DNA of 64,000 bases from Trichopria drosophilae (lineage: Eukaryota; Arthropoda; Insecta; Hymenoptera; Diapriidae): positions 99,232,501 to 99,296,500 of the forward strand of contig CM059585.1 of NCBI GenBank assembly GCA_030407085.1, in the 5' to 3' direction. This document shows positions 35,701 through 47,900 of this stretch, piece after piece (positions within the stretch are counted from its first letter, which is position 1; each line of letters opens with the position of its first letter). A program made the translations under genes and the position numbers. Below the pieces are notes generated by a model. The model searched no databases. It saw only the letters and a list, made by a program, of their open reading frames with translations, and had not been told where the DNA came from.

Positions 35701-37480
35701 ATTCGAGGAAAGTTCGTGGAAATTTATACATTGCGGATTTCGGGGCCGCTGATTCCGAATTTGTTGTGAGTTTTTCGACATTCAAAATATCGGAACTAAT
35801 ATGACGGACGAAATTTAAAAAATTGGTGGAAAGTCGCTAAAAATCTCGTGCGCTGTGTCCGGCTATTCAAATATAGGTTACTCAATGATTGAAAAATTTG
35901 CCTGCCGTATTTGATCCACCACTTGTACTTTCGACAAAGAAACAACAGATTCGTAATCAGCGACACCAAAAACCCCCGCGAATAGATTTTTCACGATCTT
36001 TTCTGAAATTTCAGATACTTTTGAAATTATGTCTCCCATGCTGGATCCACCAATTTAAATTTCGAAAAAATTAATATCGGAATCGGCATCAGGAACTTCT
36101 AAAGCATAATAATAATAAATTAAAAGTACATGTTAATTGCAGAGCGTCAAAATGTTTATAACAAAAACAATAAAATTACCAAAAGTACGGTAATATTGAC
36201 AAATATAAATCCATATCACATTAAAAATGGGAAAAAATGGAATATTAACTAGTCTGGGACTCCAAATGTTAATGGGTTAATGTTAATTTTTTATTCAAGA
36301 AAATTTGTTAATAGAAATTCGATTTCAGGATGGAATCTTAACCATGACTATAATTGTTCCCGATGAAATTGAAGGCTTGTCGCAGATTGAAAAAAATCTT
36401 CATTTACTGGATTACGAAATTTTACACAACATGGAAAATAACAAAACAGTTGAAGTATATGTACCCAGATTCAAAATTGAGAATACCCTAGATTTAGCAA
36501 CACCACTTGAGAAGGTAAAATAATTACTTTAATATTGTTAATAACCTGCAATAAATTAAAAAATTGTTGCTATAAGATTGTATTTTCATCATAGATGGGA
36601 ATGGCGGAAATCTTTACAAACTCTGCTAATTTCAAAGGAATAGCAGACATTCCAATTAAAGTTAGTAAAGTTCTTCAAAAATCATTTATCGAAGTCACTG
36701 AGAGTGGAACTGTAGCTGCTGCCGAGTCGAGTAAGTGATCTCTATTACTTTAACTCACGAGAATGTCCCAGGTTGAAATTGATTCTGGATAAAAGAATTG
36801 ACAATTATTTCTGATAATAATTCACTAGACGTGAAAATGACTAGTGTTTCGAAATATCGTATGATACATTTATCTGCTGCCACTATGATGTGAGAAATGC
36901 AACTAGTATTCTTATAGTTGACGACTAAAAGTATTTTTTGTAAATTATTAGAATCGAATGCGTTTACATCTGCCATAGGTCTTAGTAAACTTGTTTAGAC
37001 GATTAGTTTACTTCTATTTTAATTATTTAGTAAATCATTAGTAAATTGTATTTAAATAAATTACTTTGTAGATGCTTTTCTTATTTTCTTCTACATTATA
37101 TTTATTACACACAACAATAAATAAATTATAATATAAACTGTATACAAATAAGTAATATAATACAATTCTTAATAATATTTTATAGATATTTTAATTATGT
37201 TTAATTAAGTTGAGTTGAATATCAATTTTTTAAAGTGAGATTATTAAAAACTTTAAAAAAGTGAATAGTAAGCTAGTTCCGAAATATGAATAAATATTGT
37301 TTAAGCACTATCTATATGACAGAAATAAATTAATCAAATATTTTCATATACTTTTCAGGTGTATCCATTACCAACAAATTCACACAAAATATGATAAAAG
37401 TCAACCGACCATCGTTAGTCATAATTCGTAAAGCTCAAGTGGACTTATTTATTGCGCGTCTTTATGATCCAACTGTGTAA
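32722..37480 (+). CDS. Secreted inhibitory serpin (eight coding exons), predicted P1 Lys
   Basis: Exons are 32722-32731, 33725-33846, 33962-34144, 34245-34461, 34813-35027, 36329-36514, 36595-36730 and 37359-37480. All are GT-AG with matching phase, giving 396 residues, the normal serpin length. The signal peptide is split by intron 1 (MSL, then LLVGTITLCVASLG). Core motifs are SPISAHLALGMIALGA (about 57-72), NNWVDEETDHKI and LLANTIYFNGKW (exons 4-5), TMTIIVP (exon 6) and KVLQKSFIEV at the reactive-loop base. The hinge from E347 reads ESGTVAAAES, with Gly at P15, Thr at P14 and Ala at P12-P10, as in inhibitory members; Glu at P9 is unusual. Counting from the hinge places P1 at K363 and P1' at F364, suggesting a trypsin-like target (inference). 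Insect secreted serpins regulate hemolymph proteases; a venom role is also possible. Confidence 0.93.
33245..33650. repeat. Imperfect foldback in serpin intron 1
   Basis: 33247-33360 carries GTGACAGG, ACACAGCGACAAAAAAG and ACACGCATGTACAGAAGAA. 33560-33640 read in reverse carries CAGTGACAAAAA, ACACGGCGACAAAAAGG and ACACGCATAACAGAA. The order is not fully mirrored, so this may be two opposed copies of one A-rich repeat. The + ORF at 33468-33653 is the low-complexity complement of this repeat. Confidence 0.4.
35720..36090. repeat. GATTCGTAATCAGC family copies in serpin intron 5
   Basis: CAGATTCGTAATCAGCGACACC near 35946 is preceded and followed by ATGNTGGATCCACCA and TTTCGAAAAAATT words, as in 28960-29335. 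A second, partly diverged unit lies at 35740-35800. This accounts for part of the 1.3-kb intron 35028-36328. The short + ORF at 35889-36074 reads through it and is not an exon. Confidence 0.6.
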
Positions 37481-37567
37481 TATTTACTATTAACTAACAT
37501 AAACTCTCGATTGTATGAATTTCGTATATAAATTCCTAGTTAAGAATATATTTTATAATTCTATCTT

Positions 37568-37573
37568 AATAAA
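37568..37573 (+). terminator. Polyadenylation signal of the serpin gene
   Basis: AATAAA lies 88 bp after the stop codon at 37478-37480. Confidence 0.75.
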
Positions 37574-40500
37574 TGTTTGATACATTATACCGTTGACCAT
37601 TTATTAACCTTGGCCGAAAAAAGAGAATACTTGACCATTATATTATTATATAAAAATAATTTTATTCTGTATTCCGCATCTTAATGAGAGTTAAAATATA
37701 AATACACATATATTGACAAAAAACCTGAAATTGCACCCGAATCAATTAAAAATTAATTACAAATTAAACTGTCCGATATTGATTTTGCCTTTGGCAAGCG
37801 AAGTAGCATTTCCGAAATATTTTTTCGTGCTGAAAACGAAGATGCTGGCAGAATTTTGCTCAAGTCAGACTTTGAAGAAAAACGTCGTTAAATGTGTCAA
37901 AATCAGCAATTTTTGCCATATTTCGGTTTATTTTTCAAAATTATGTGCACAAACAAAAGGAATCAGGTGTATTTTCTACCTTGCCAAAGATTTGTAATAT
38001 TTACATATTTAAATTAATATTTACCGGAATTACTTTGTCAGTCTGTCAGATATAATCAAATTCAAATGAAAAACGAATTAATTATAAATATTTTACAAAT
38101 TGAACCCCAATTTTTTCCGAAATCCGGAACAGCCAAAAATTAGAAATGTAATGTCAAGATAGAGGTAAGTGTGGGACGAGCTTAGAAACGTCAAGAGTCG
38201 ATATGTTGCCTGTAAAGTAAACCCACTTCTAAAATCCACCGAAGCGACAAACCTTCAGTAAATTACAGTTGTCGAATGTCAGCTTTTTTCGAAACGAATG
38301 GTGAAAATTTATTGGAGATGCCGAAGAATATATACAATTGCCAATAAATAAATCTAATGTCACATTATTGAAGTGTCAATTATTTAGCGATTTGTGAAAT
38401 CCGGTTACGTTTTGGATTACCTCAACAAACATACTAAACACAATAATTTAATATAAGAACGTAGAATCTTAATTGTTATTGCGAGAATTTATGTGTTTAC
38501 TAAATGTTGTATTTTGTTTGAAATAATTGGAAAATCATAGAAAAGGGACCATATTAACAAAAATTTATACTAGACATTTTAGAAATATTTTGCCTTGATT
38601 AAACTATTAAATATTGCATGAAATTTAATGTAAGGTTAATCACCCATTAATACATTAAATTGAATGAGTTAGTAACTAAAATGTATCTTAATATGCAAGA
38701 ACATAAGTCTTAAAGTAATTTGCATTGTGTTCACCGTGTAAGCAAATTAAATTTGAGTGTTCATTAAATTTCAATACAGTTTAAGAGTGTACATTTCAAG
38801 TGCATGTACATGATTTTTAATGTGCTTCTGCTAATATTCAATTACATATGCATAGAATTTCAACAAACATAAAAAATATATTGGCCAAATGTATGTACCA
38901 GATCTATGCATTTCCTTATTTTATAAACTAGGCATTAAGTAGACAACATTCATTAAATCGGTTTTTTTATTGCAAAACTGTCTAAATATTGGACAGAAAG
39001 AAATGAATTGAAGATGTCCACATATTTGCCTAAACATCCTAAATAATAATAGAATTGGTTTATTGAATGAACTTGCAACTGTTATATTTTTGGTTTCTTA
39101 CTATACAAAAGGTATGTCCGACACTGTAGAGACTGGCTCACAAACCATTCTGTCGGCGTCGCTGTAATTTATTGTTTAAATTTGTCGAACCTTCTGGAAT
39201 TCCAAAAACATACAAAATTAAAAAAAAAAAAAAAAAAAAAATATTAATGTCTACACAACATTGTTGTCCATAATACAACAAACTACAATTTTTCTACAAT
39301 CTCGCAAATATTCCTCTAGTGTGGATCACCCTTTGCGCTGTGTAAGTTTGGTAATAAGATCACTCTTTACCGTCCATTTATAATTATATTATTTTCTGCC
39401 GCTTGTGACCATAGAATCAGATTAAAGTACCTTATTCTTTACAGGAAAATTAGGAAGAAAACCTATATGGCTGTGATAAGCAAAACAAACTCCTACGAAG
39501 TAATTGATGACAACGTTAATGAAAATAATAACTGATGATGATGATGATGATGATGATCGCGGTGAGGATGATGATGATAATGATGGCGATTATATTAACT
39601 GTAAATAGTATTAAAGCTGCTGAACGAATTTTAGTGCTATTGACTAAATGTTGTTGAATTGGTATCATGATTCAGTTAGAAGAACCATATTGACTAAATA
39701 TTTAGCTGCTTACCGGCAACCTCATTTATTTTGTCAATATAACTAAAGTTTATTCTCAGTGCATCTTGTATCTATTTTACGTTCATATCCTCATCCCATT
39801 CTTACTAAAAACTGTAATGGACACTGTCAAAATACAGTTGATACCATTAATTACAAAAAATAACTTTAAAAAAGGGAGATTGGAGGGCGGCCACTAGTTG
39901 AGGTTCGAAGTTAAGTCATACAAATATTGCAAATAAATTAAACTAGTTACGATTTAATGAAATAAAAACATGCCTTTATAAAAGAGAAGGGCTTAAACCT
40001 TTACATTACTTACCTATGCACGTTTATTTAAACTGCTGTTTATCATAACAAGGTTTGAGTCATGGGTTCAGTTAAACTGGAAAAAGCAATCAACGATCGT
40101 CGAAAATACACAAAATATTACCAAGAAACAACATAGAATAAGTAGCAATAGCCAATAACTCATACTAACCAAAACGTAAATAACAGGATTGTGATCTGTT
40201 ACCGTTTTCAGTTGATAATTGAATATAGTGCCGCCTTAAACAAATAAATTTGAGGTATAGGCTTCAAGATAAATGCAAAAAACCATACAAAATAACACGA
40301 TTTTCTTAGTTTTAATCTTCAAGATCACCTTGTCGCCAATTTTCATTGTGATATTCGTAATCAACGCATCAAAATACGTCAGAAAATGTACGTTTAAAAA
40401 AATTAAGGTTGGGACTTCCTGATAATTCACCCGTGTGGACTTCTTCTATTGTGAAATTCTATATTTATTCAGAATGGATGAATAATGAAAGGAACACATT

Positions 40501-41940
40501 CCAATAACTTATCATTTTCTGAGTCCTTACAGAACCATACTTGTCATTCTTGGACTAAATCAAATAATTTCGTGGTATAAGTATTCAAAGTTATAATAAA
40601 ACGTATTTTTTAATATTTTCTGTATAAGTAACAGTAGTTTGAATGAAGCTTTTGATATTTCTTATAGCAAACGTTCTGCGGCGTTATGACTGCGCGGGTG
40701 GTTAAAGTAAGAACAGAACTTTTCAACTTAAGCCCCTTGTTGCGCTTCGTGGGTGGCTCTCAGAAAGAAACAGGCTAAACTCCATAATACTAACGAAACA
40801 TTTTTCGCTGGGTCGTTATTAACTTCCTTTTATAATGAACTATTTTTTCAGGGATCACGTCCACGCGAATAATGAAATTTCATTTTTTGTAAAGTTGAAG
40901 CAGTAATTTTAAAATATCGGTTCAATATTTATAATTTTAGGTGCGTCAGATGCTGTGATCACAAGATACATAAGAATGGTAACATTTTATGTATGGAGAT
41001 CTTCAAGTGAATATATTAAACTATTTTCACATTTCCTACTTGGAACCAATCTCTGTATAGGTTCTTCCCAAGGTTTGAAGGCTTGGTTGGCTGTACAATT
41101 TTTGGCGTTAGACCCTTACATAAAGTGAGGTACTTGACAGTTCGAGAATTCAAAAGTTTTTATAAGAATTTATTTAGCAGAGCTACAAGATCTTTGTCTT
41201 GGGCAACATTTTCTAATACTGTTCATTAATGAGAAAGTTCTGCAAATGAAAATAGAAATTTATTATATTTTTGCTCTTTTAAAAACAATTAATAATCTTA
41301 TTAAGAAAAGAAACCTTGCAAAAAACTAAAAGGAGGCAAACCAAACGACCATTTGATATTGCATATTATAAACAATTACGGAATTACATATTAGTAATAC
41401 TAGCGCCGGCGCATATCTTGATGACTTTAGTCAAACTAAGTTTAAGTAAACTAAATTTAAAAAAGCTAATATTTTAATGAGTGTTGTAAAGACTAGCACA
41501 TAAGTATAACAAAAATGTTAAAATATCATGATTTTTCTGAAAATGGCTATTTGTTTGTTCAAATTTCTCAATATTTTCTGCTACTCCATTGGAAAGAGTT
41601 GCATTTGAACAATAAAACGTAAATTCCAAACATTATTTTAATGTTTTTAATATTAAAAAGCACTATCTAAACGTCAGGTTAAAGTTCAGGGCAGTTAGTA
41701 GTGGGTAAAATTTTCCTTACTATCGCGCAGTGTTCAATATTTTTATTACTACATTTAAATATTTATTGAAAAATCGGACAACTTCGCTTATGACAGTTTC
41801 TAAATAGCATAATTAACAATTTATTACATTCTACGTAAAGTAAAAATACCTCATTTTTTCCATTTTTATTTGATAATAAAAAAATAAACATTACAACGTT
41901 GTTTATACATTTTTTACGCGGTACATACTAACCAATGCTT
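37574..41940. other. Intergenic region between the serpin and the minus-strand gene
   Basis: About 4.4 kb, AT-rich, between two genes whose 3' ends face each other. It holds a poly(A) run (about 39220-39240), a GAT microsatellite (39532-39590) and one GATTCGTAATCAGC-type copy (40330-40410). ORFs at 37713-37997 (+) and 40236-40430 (-) have no motif, splice site or composition support. Confidence 0.55.
39532..39590. repeat. GAT/ATG trinucleotide microsatellite
   Basis: About nine GAT units, a short interruption (CGCGGTGAG), then more GAT with AATGATGGCGAT. One frame gives an Asp run ending at a stop soon after, but there is no supported upstream exon. Confidence 0.85.
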
Positions 41941-41942
41941 AG

Positions 41943-41948
41943 TTTATT
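41943..41948 (-). terminator. Polyadenylation signal of the minus-strand membrane protein gene
   Basis: TTTATT on + is AATAAA on -, only three bases past the stop codon (41951-41953). It is the nearest signal to the last exon; others may be used further downstream. Confidence 0.5.
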
Positions 41949-41950
41949 GA

Positions 41951-44900
41951 TTATTCAAATTTTCGAACCGTATTTGATTTGAAGTCTGCAAGAGTTTTAT
42001 TCAGTCGATGCTGAGGCGGTGGTCGACAGAAGTAGGATGGTCCTTTTGATGTATAATACAGTCTAAACATTTTTTTAATAACTTGGTTAATTTGTTGTGT
42101 ACAGGCATGTATTATATAATTATTACCTAAATGTTCCTCTTCTTCACAAGGATAAGCGGGTTTCTTTGAAATATTAGGAACGCTCATGATTTTGTGCAAA
42201 GACAAAGCAGATGAGAGTAATTGAGCCTGAAATCAAAACCTTCGCTTAAACGTGGGCAAAATACGATAATTAAGACATGAAATATGACTAGAGATTACGA
42301 AAACGTGCATATTAAGTAGTGATATAAAAATCATGAAACAATAAAAAATAATAAATTAATTTCAGTTGATTTTTTAATATAATTCGTAATTTATAATTAA
42401 CGTATGCGTCGTGACACCATCCAGGAAATTAAACAAGAATTCTCAAAATCTTCAATATATTTTCTAAACGTTTTATACATTTGTACCGTAAGACTTATTT
42501 TCTCTTAATTCCAAAGTAGTAAATTACGATACAAGTCGGTGATTTGCGTACGAATGATTCGCGTCTTCTATTATTACGTATGCTATTTCTTTTTTTACTT
42601 CTTGAGAGACATTTTTGGTGCACTGTTTTTAGTGTGCGAAGTACAGAACGCAAATAAGGCACTTCGCACACTAAAAAAATGTGCTAAATTGTATCTCGCG
42701 AAGGGAGTGGAAAAAAATATTTCTTGTATTTTGCCATTAAATGGGCTTCTTACACATAATTGCACAAAATTTTAGTCATGAAAATGCGCACTATAATTTT
42801 TTTAAAGTAAATAGATGAACTGCCATTGTAGAAAATAAATACTTATACGAAATCTGAATACTCCATTATCTCTTACCATTAATATACAAACAAATAATTG
42901 ATCAATTTCAAGGCTTAGGATCTATCGTTAATTAAATAACTATTATTGCCAATTTTAAATGTATTATAGAAGTGGAAATGCAGAGTGTATTTTTCAAATG
43001 AAATGGAATTGGAAAAATATAGATCCCAGGATTTTAAGAAATGAGTTGCACGACACAGCCGCCATTTTAAAAATTGTCAATAACCATATTTTACTGCAAT
43101 GTTTTCATACTCTACACATATCAAATATTTTATTTTCAATGAATCACATTTTTAATCATATTGACAAGCAACAACACAATCGACATTTGCAAAATCCTTT
43201 CCCGAAAAACTTTTCAATTACATAACGGTCTTAAGTAGTAACAGACAATCCTGGCGAGACACCGATCTTATCACACAATACAGTCCCAATATGGGATAAA
43301 ATTTATTGAATATGGCTAATCATGGGTCTTAAATAAACTAACTGTTCATATTTGCAAATAAAACATGTTAAGAAATGAATAGAATGATACGAATTTGTCT
43401 AAATGAAAAATAAATTGAATATACTTAAAATATTTATAACATATCCCATCAACACTAAGTATTCAGCTTTCTTAAAGGACTATGCAATATATTTTCATTC
43501 AAATTATGGTATTTTTAAAAGAAATGTAACCCTGTCTTGAATGGCCATATTTTTCACTATAGTTTTCAACTGTTGTATTTTGTTTAAAACGAGGTTCTAA
43601 AGACTGTATAAGCAGGGATATCTGAAGTAAAATTCACTGAACTTTTATTATCTTACGTTATATTTAAAAAAAGGCATCCTTCAAAACCTGTATACGATTA
43701 TTTCCAAAAAGAAAACATGCATTTTTTTCAAATTGTTTTTATCTTCATAATGTTTTTTCACATTAAAATTATTTCAAAATTCCGGTTTCAAGTAAAACAA
43801 GCTTGGGTGTCTGCATAGGTCTTATTGTGTTGACATTCTTTTAATACTCATAAATGTCGATGGTAAAAATTATTTAGCATCCTGAGGAACTGCGCAGGTA
43901 ATTTCTTGTCGCGGTTGATTTTTTGCCTCCAAAAGTGACAGCCACTGATTGGATATTTATTAAATAAGAGCGGATCAAATTACAATGATTAAAGTCCGGA
44001 TCTGGAGGTCAGACTATGTCTATAATATGTTTTTTGTATCGCTGAATCCGAATCCATTTAACTCCATCCAGACAGATTATTGACATAACCAAAAAAAAAA
44101 TAAAAAATCCTATAATTAAACCTTAAAATGTTAAAATAAAGAATAATTTGCGGTTGGCAGTGCCTGCTACATTTTCGTGATGTTTTGGGGTCGCTGAAAC
44201 CATATCCGAAGTCCATTCAGCTTCATCACGTTAAGTTCTTGATATAACCTCAAAAAGAAATCTAAAAATCTACCCTGAAATATGAAAATAAAGAAAATTC
44301 TGGAAGGCATACCATATTTCTATTATGTTTTTGGGGCCGCTGAAATTTAATTCGAAGGCCATTCGGTCTCGTCAGGTCAATCTTTTGTCATGACCTCTAA
44401 AATATCCTAAAAATCCACTCCAAAATGTTAAAATAAAGCAAAATTCTAACCTAAAAACCATTCCATGATTCCTTTTAGTTCTTCGGTCCGCTGAACCCGA
44501 AGAGTATTTTTTTAAATTTTTTATTACTTGTATTCACATTATAATTGTATTCTTTTCTCTGTTTTCTACATCTCTCGTGTTTTTTTGTCATTTTCGGTTT
44601 ACATTTTTAATTTTGAAAATCCAATTTCAGATTCAGTTTCAGCGACCTTAACGACAGGCGGATAGTAAACATTTAGGTAAACGAACCTAACAATTGCCAA
44701 TCATCGTCATTTTATAATTTTACAATTAAGAACTTAAAATTCTACACCTGAACAATAAAGGTGAATAAATCAATGTTCATTTGGAAAATAATATACCTAA
44801 TACAGATTTTCATTTGTGAGTAAATCAATTTTAATTCGGTGAATTTACGTTAAATTAAGTTCGATTTGTATAATTTTTGAAGAGTGAAATTACCCACAGA

Positions 44901-47900
44901 GATCGTAATGACGATGGTGCAATTGAAACATTTCAATCTTAATTAATGATATTATTGTAATATTAAAACAGTGAAAATGATTGAGGTTTATCGTATAACT
45001 GGCCCGTTGAATTGTCAATCAAGCTCTGCTCATTCCGAATGAAATGCGTATAAATGAAGGTCACACGCAATCCCAAATAAACTCACTTACGTCACACCTC
45101 AGTCCGAGTCGTAATTTGTCCTAACGAATTATTCGACGTGTATATTTTTGCCAGCAATTCAATAACCAAGCAAAGCCCGTATTTCTGGTTGACCCGTCAG
45201 ATGACCTGGCTGTTATTTAATGTAATTGTAAAATACAATTTGTTTGCCAGGCAAAAACCGTCAGTCGTATTTTACATTTAGTAACAATTATTGAAGAATA
45301 TTTCAATGCATTTTTTAAAATAATAAACAAAAAGTATGATTCAATATGAATTATAATTAAATTAAATGTTTGATCACACATCTTTGGATTATCCCAAAAA
45401 TGTTAACAATTTTCTCATCAAATTTAGTGATATCTGTTATCGCTAGGAAACACCAGTAAACTCGATTTTTCGAAAATTCTGGAAAAAGAGATTTAAATCT
45501 TCTGATTTGCATTTAAGTAAATTTGCTGTGTATCCAAATTTTGATCGTAGATATTAATTGTAAGTCAAAAATCTATCCTATCTTTTCTTAATTTTTTCTA
45601 ACGACCACTGATTTAAAAGCTTTGGTTACGGATTTCAATAATCGCAGTGACTTTATTTAGGTTTTAATTTGAACAATTTAAGTCGTATACCAGTCATAAA
45701 ATAAGGAACAGAAGGCCTTGGATATAGAATCGTTATAACTTACTTAATTAGAGTGTAATGAACATAACATCTATTGCAAATGTCAATTGTGGCACTCGTA
45801 ACGAAATATTGTGCTGCCATTCCAATGGTTTTTCCTTCAACTACATATAATTATACTCGAATAATCTATTTACAGGTGAAAAATCAAACTCTGAATGACA
45901 CGAGAGGCCACGAAAAAGTTTTAAATTTGGTGAATAAATTAACGCATGGTTTTTTACAATAGTTTTTCTTTAGAAAATTATTTTTTTATTAAATCAGAGT
46001 TTATTTATGCAGATGTCTGTACCTTAACTTAATGACTAGAGACACCGCACATTGGAGAAAAGTATTATACCCGCAACATCAACTAATTAACTAGTTTCAC
46101 AAACCAAGTCAACAGTTAAACAAAACAAAAATATCTGGCTTTGAAAGCGTTTTTCCAATGTGGCATGGTACGTTAATGTATGTTTAACAGTGCAAACAAG
46201 TTCACGCTACTTTATTTTCCCGATAAAAACTGAAGGTAAATCATTTGATTTGTTAGCAGCGACAGAAAAACAGTTGGTCAATACATTTAAATAAGTAGTC
46301 GTTACCATCTTATCATATAACTCTAACCGAATAGATTAATTTTTGAGACGACAACAACCTATAATATTGCTCAATAGTCTCCATTAATAAACACAATCCT
46401 ATTACGCAATTCCATTAAATGTCTTAATACAGAATGAAAATTAGTAATGATACTCTACTTATTATTGTACTTATTTATGATAATGCATTGAACTTTTAAC
46501 TTGAAAAATAGAAAAATATGAATATCAAAAATAATTCGACTTCAAACAATTGACATTTAGTTAGAGAATATTGTGAATACCTATAGATTAAGTGTCTTTT
46601 TTTTGTAAAAATAGTTTATTTTGGTTTAAGTATTGCAATTGGCGCAAGATTACTATAGTAAAAAAGCCTAATTACTAAATTTGACAAAACATGACCATGT
46701 GAGGTTCTCGTCTTGTAATTAATATTCGCTGGGTTAAGTTATGTACATAGTATCGTTGATTGTCTTCGACACCCCTTCATGCCTTTTGATAGGAATGAAG
46801 AAAAAAACAAATCTGCGAAATATGAAATGTATTTCATGTCCGCACGTAATTTTTGTCTGAATATTAATGTTGACAAAAAGCTCTGCTTTGAGTAAATACA
46901 ATGATTATTTACACAAAATATATATTATCCCACGAGAAAATGTTTAAGTGGGTTCTACCGACAATTAAAATTTGAAGTAAAAAAAAAAATAATTATGAGT
47001 AGGTGTGTATTACACGCGGTGACAAAATTTTAAACATTCAAATATACTTTTAACGGGACATAGTAAATCTTGTAAAAAGTCTTAAATCTCATTTTATACT
47101 TAAAAAATGTGTTTTTGGAATTTATTTAAAAATTAACCCACAACTCCAGTAATTTTAACTTGATTTTAAAGATTCTTCTTTATTAGGAAACTAGACAAAG
47201 TGGTGTCTTGAAGTAGAAAGAAGTTTATTGAAAATGGATCCAGAATCGGCATTCGAGGAAAGTTACTATACGTCATGTCGACATTCAAAATCCGTTTGAA
47301 TTAAAATCGCAGCTGATTTTTTTTTTTTAATATATACGTATTTTTGTATTTATGTTCTTATAAAGAGAAAATTGGTATTGTTATTTTTTATGAATTCAAG
47401 TTTGGGCTACTGTTATGTTTTACGGAATTTATATTTTAATTTCACCGATGTCATAAATTTCATCTAACATCCCCTCTTTCTAACCACAAAAATGTTTTTT
47501 TTTTTGCAAATATGTTTTAAAATATTTAGTTCACAAAAAAAGTTTCTAACAACAAATTTTTCAGTTTCAACTTTGTGTAGGGCAGACTTCTCCTCCCGTC
47601 CCCAATGACAGTAATGATCCATCAACAGCTGATCTATACATTCACTTTTAGCCTTACCAAGGACCAACGTTAAACGATTATAATTCTTAAATTACACGTT
47701 TTATTATACCAAAACATTTCAATATAACTGTATAGTATAGCTTCCCTATATTAAACGCTTTCGTTAAATTGTTGCTACATGTCCGGAAATATAGGTCCTT
47801 GTTTAAATGATTATCTGAAGGAATTGCACGGGGTTTTAAAAACTATTGATATCGTTTCTAACAGCTTAAAAATTCATGTGACCCTCGACCACTCTAAAGA

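Noticed and set aside
35889..36074. Possible extra serpin exon in the 1.3-kb intron
   Set aside because: It reads through copies of the dispersed GATTCGTAATCAGC family; the serpin fold is complete without it.
39494..39610. Asp-rich ORF from the GAT microsatellite
   Set aside because: No upstream exon or splice site; the open frame is produced by the trinucleotide repeat.
47464..47667. 67-residue minus ORF with CHWGREEKSA
   Set aside because: It overlaps a repeat present again in opposite orientation near 48153-48230, without a conserved frame.
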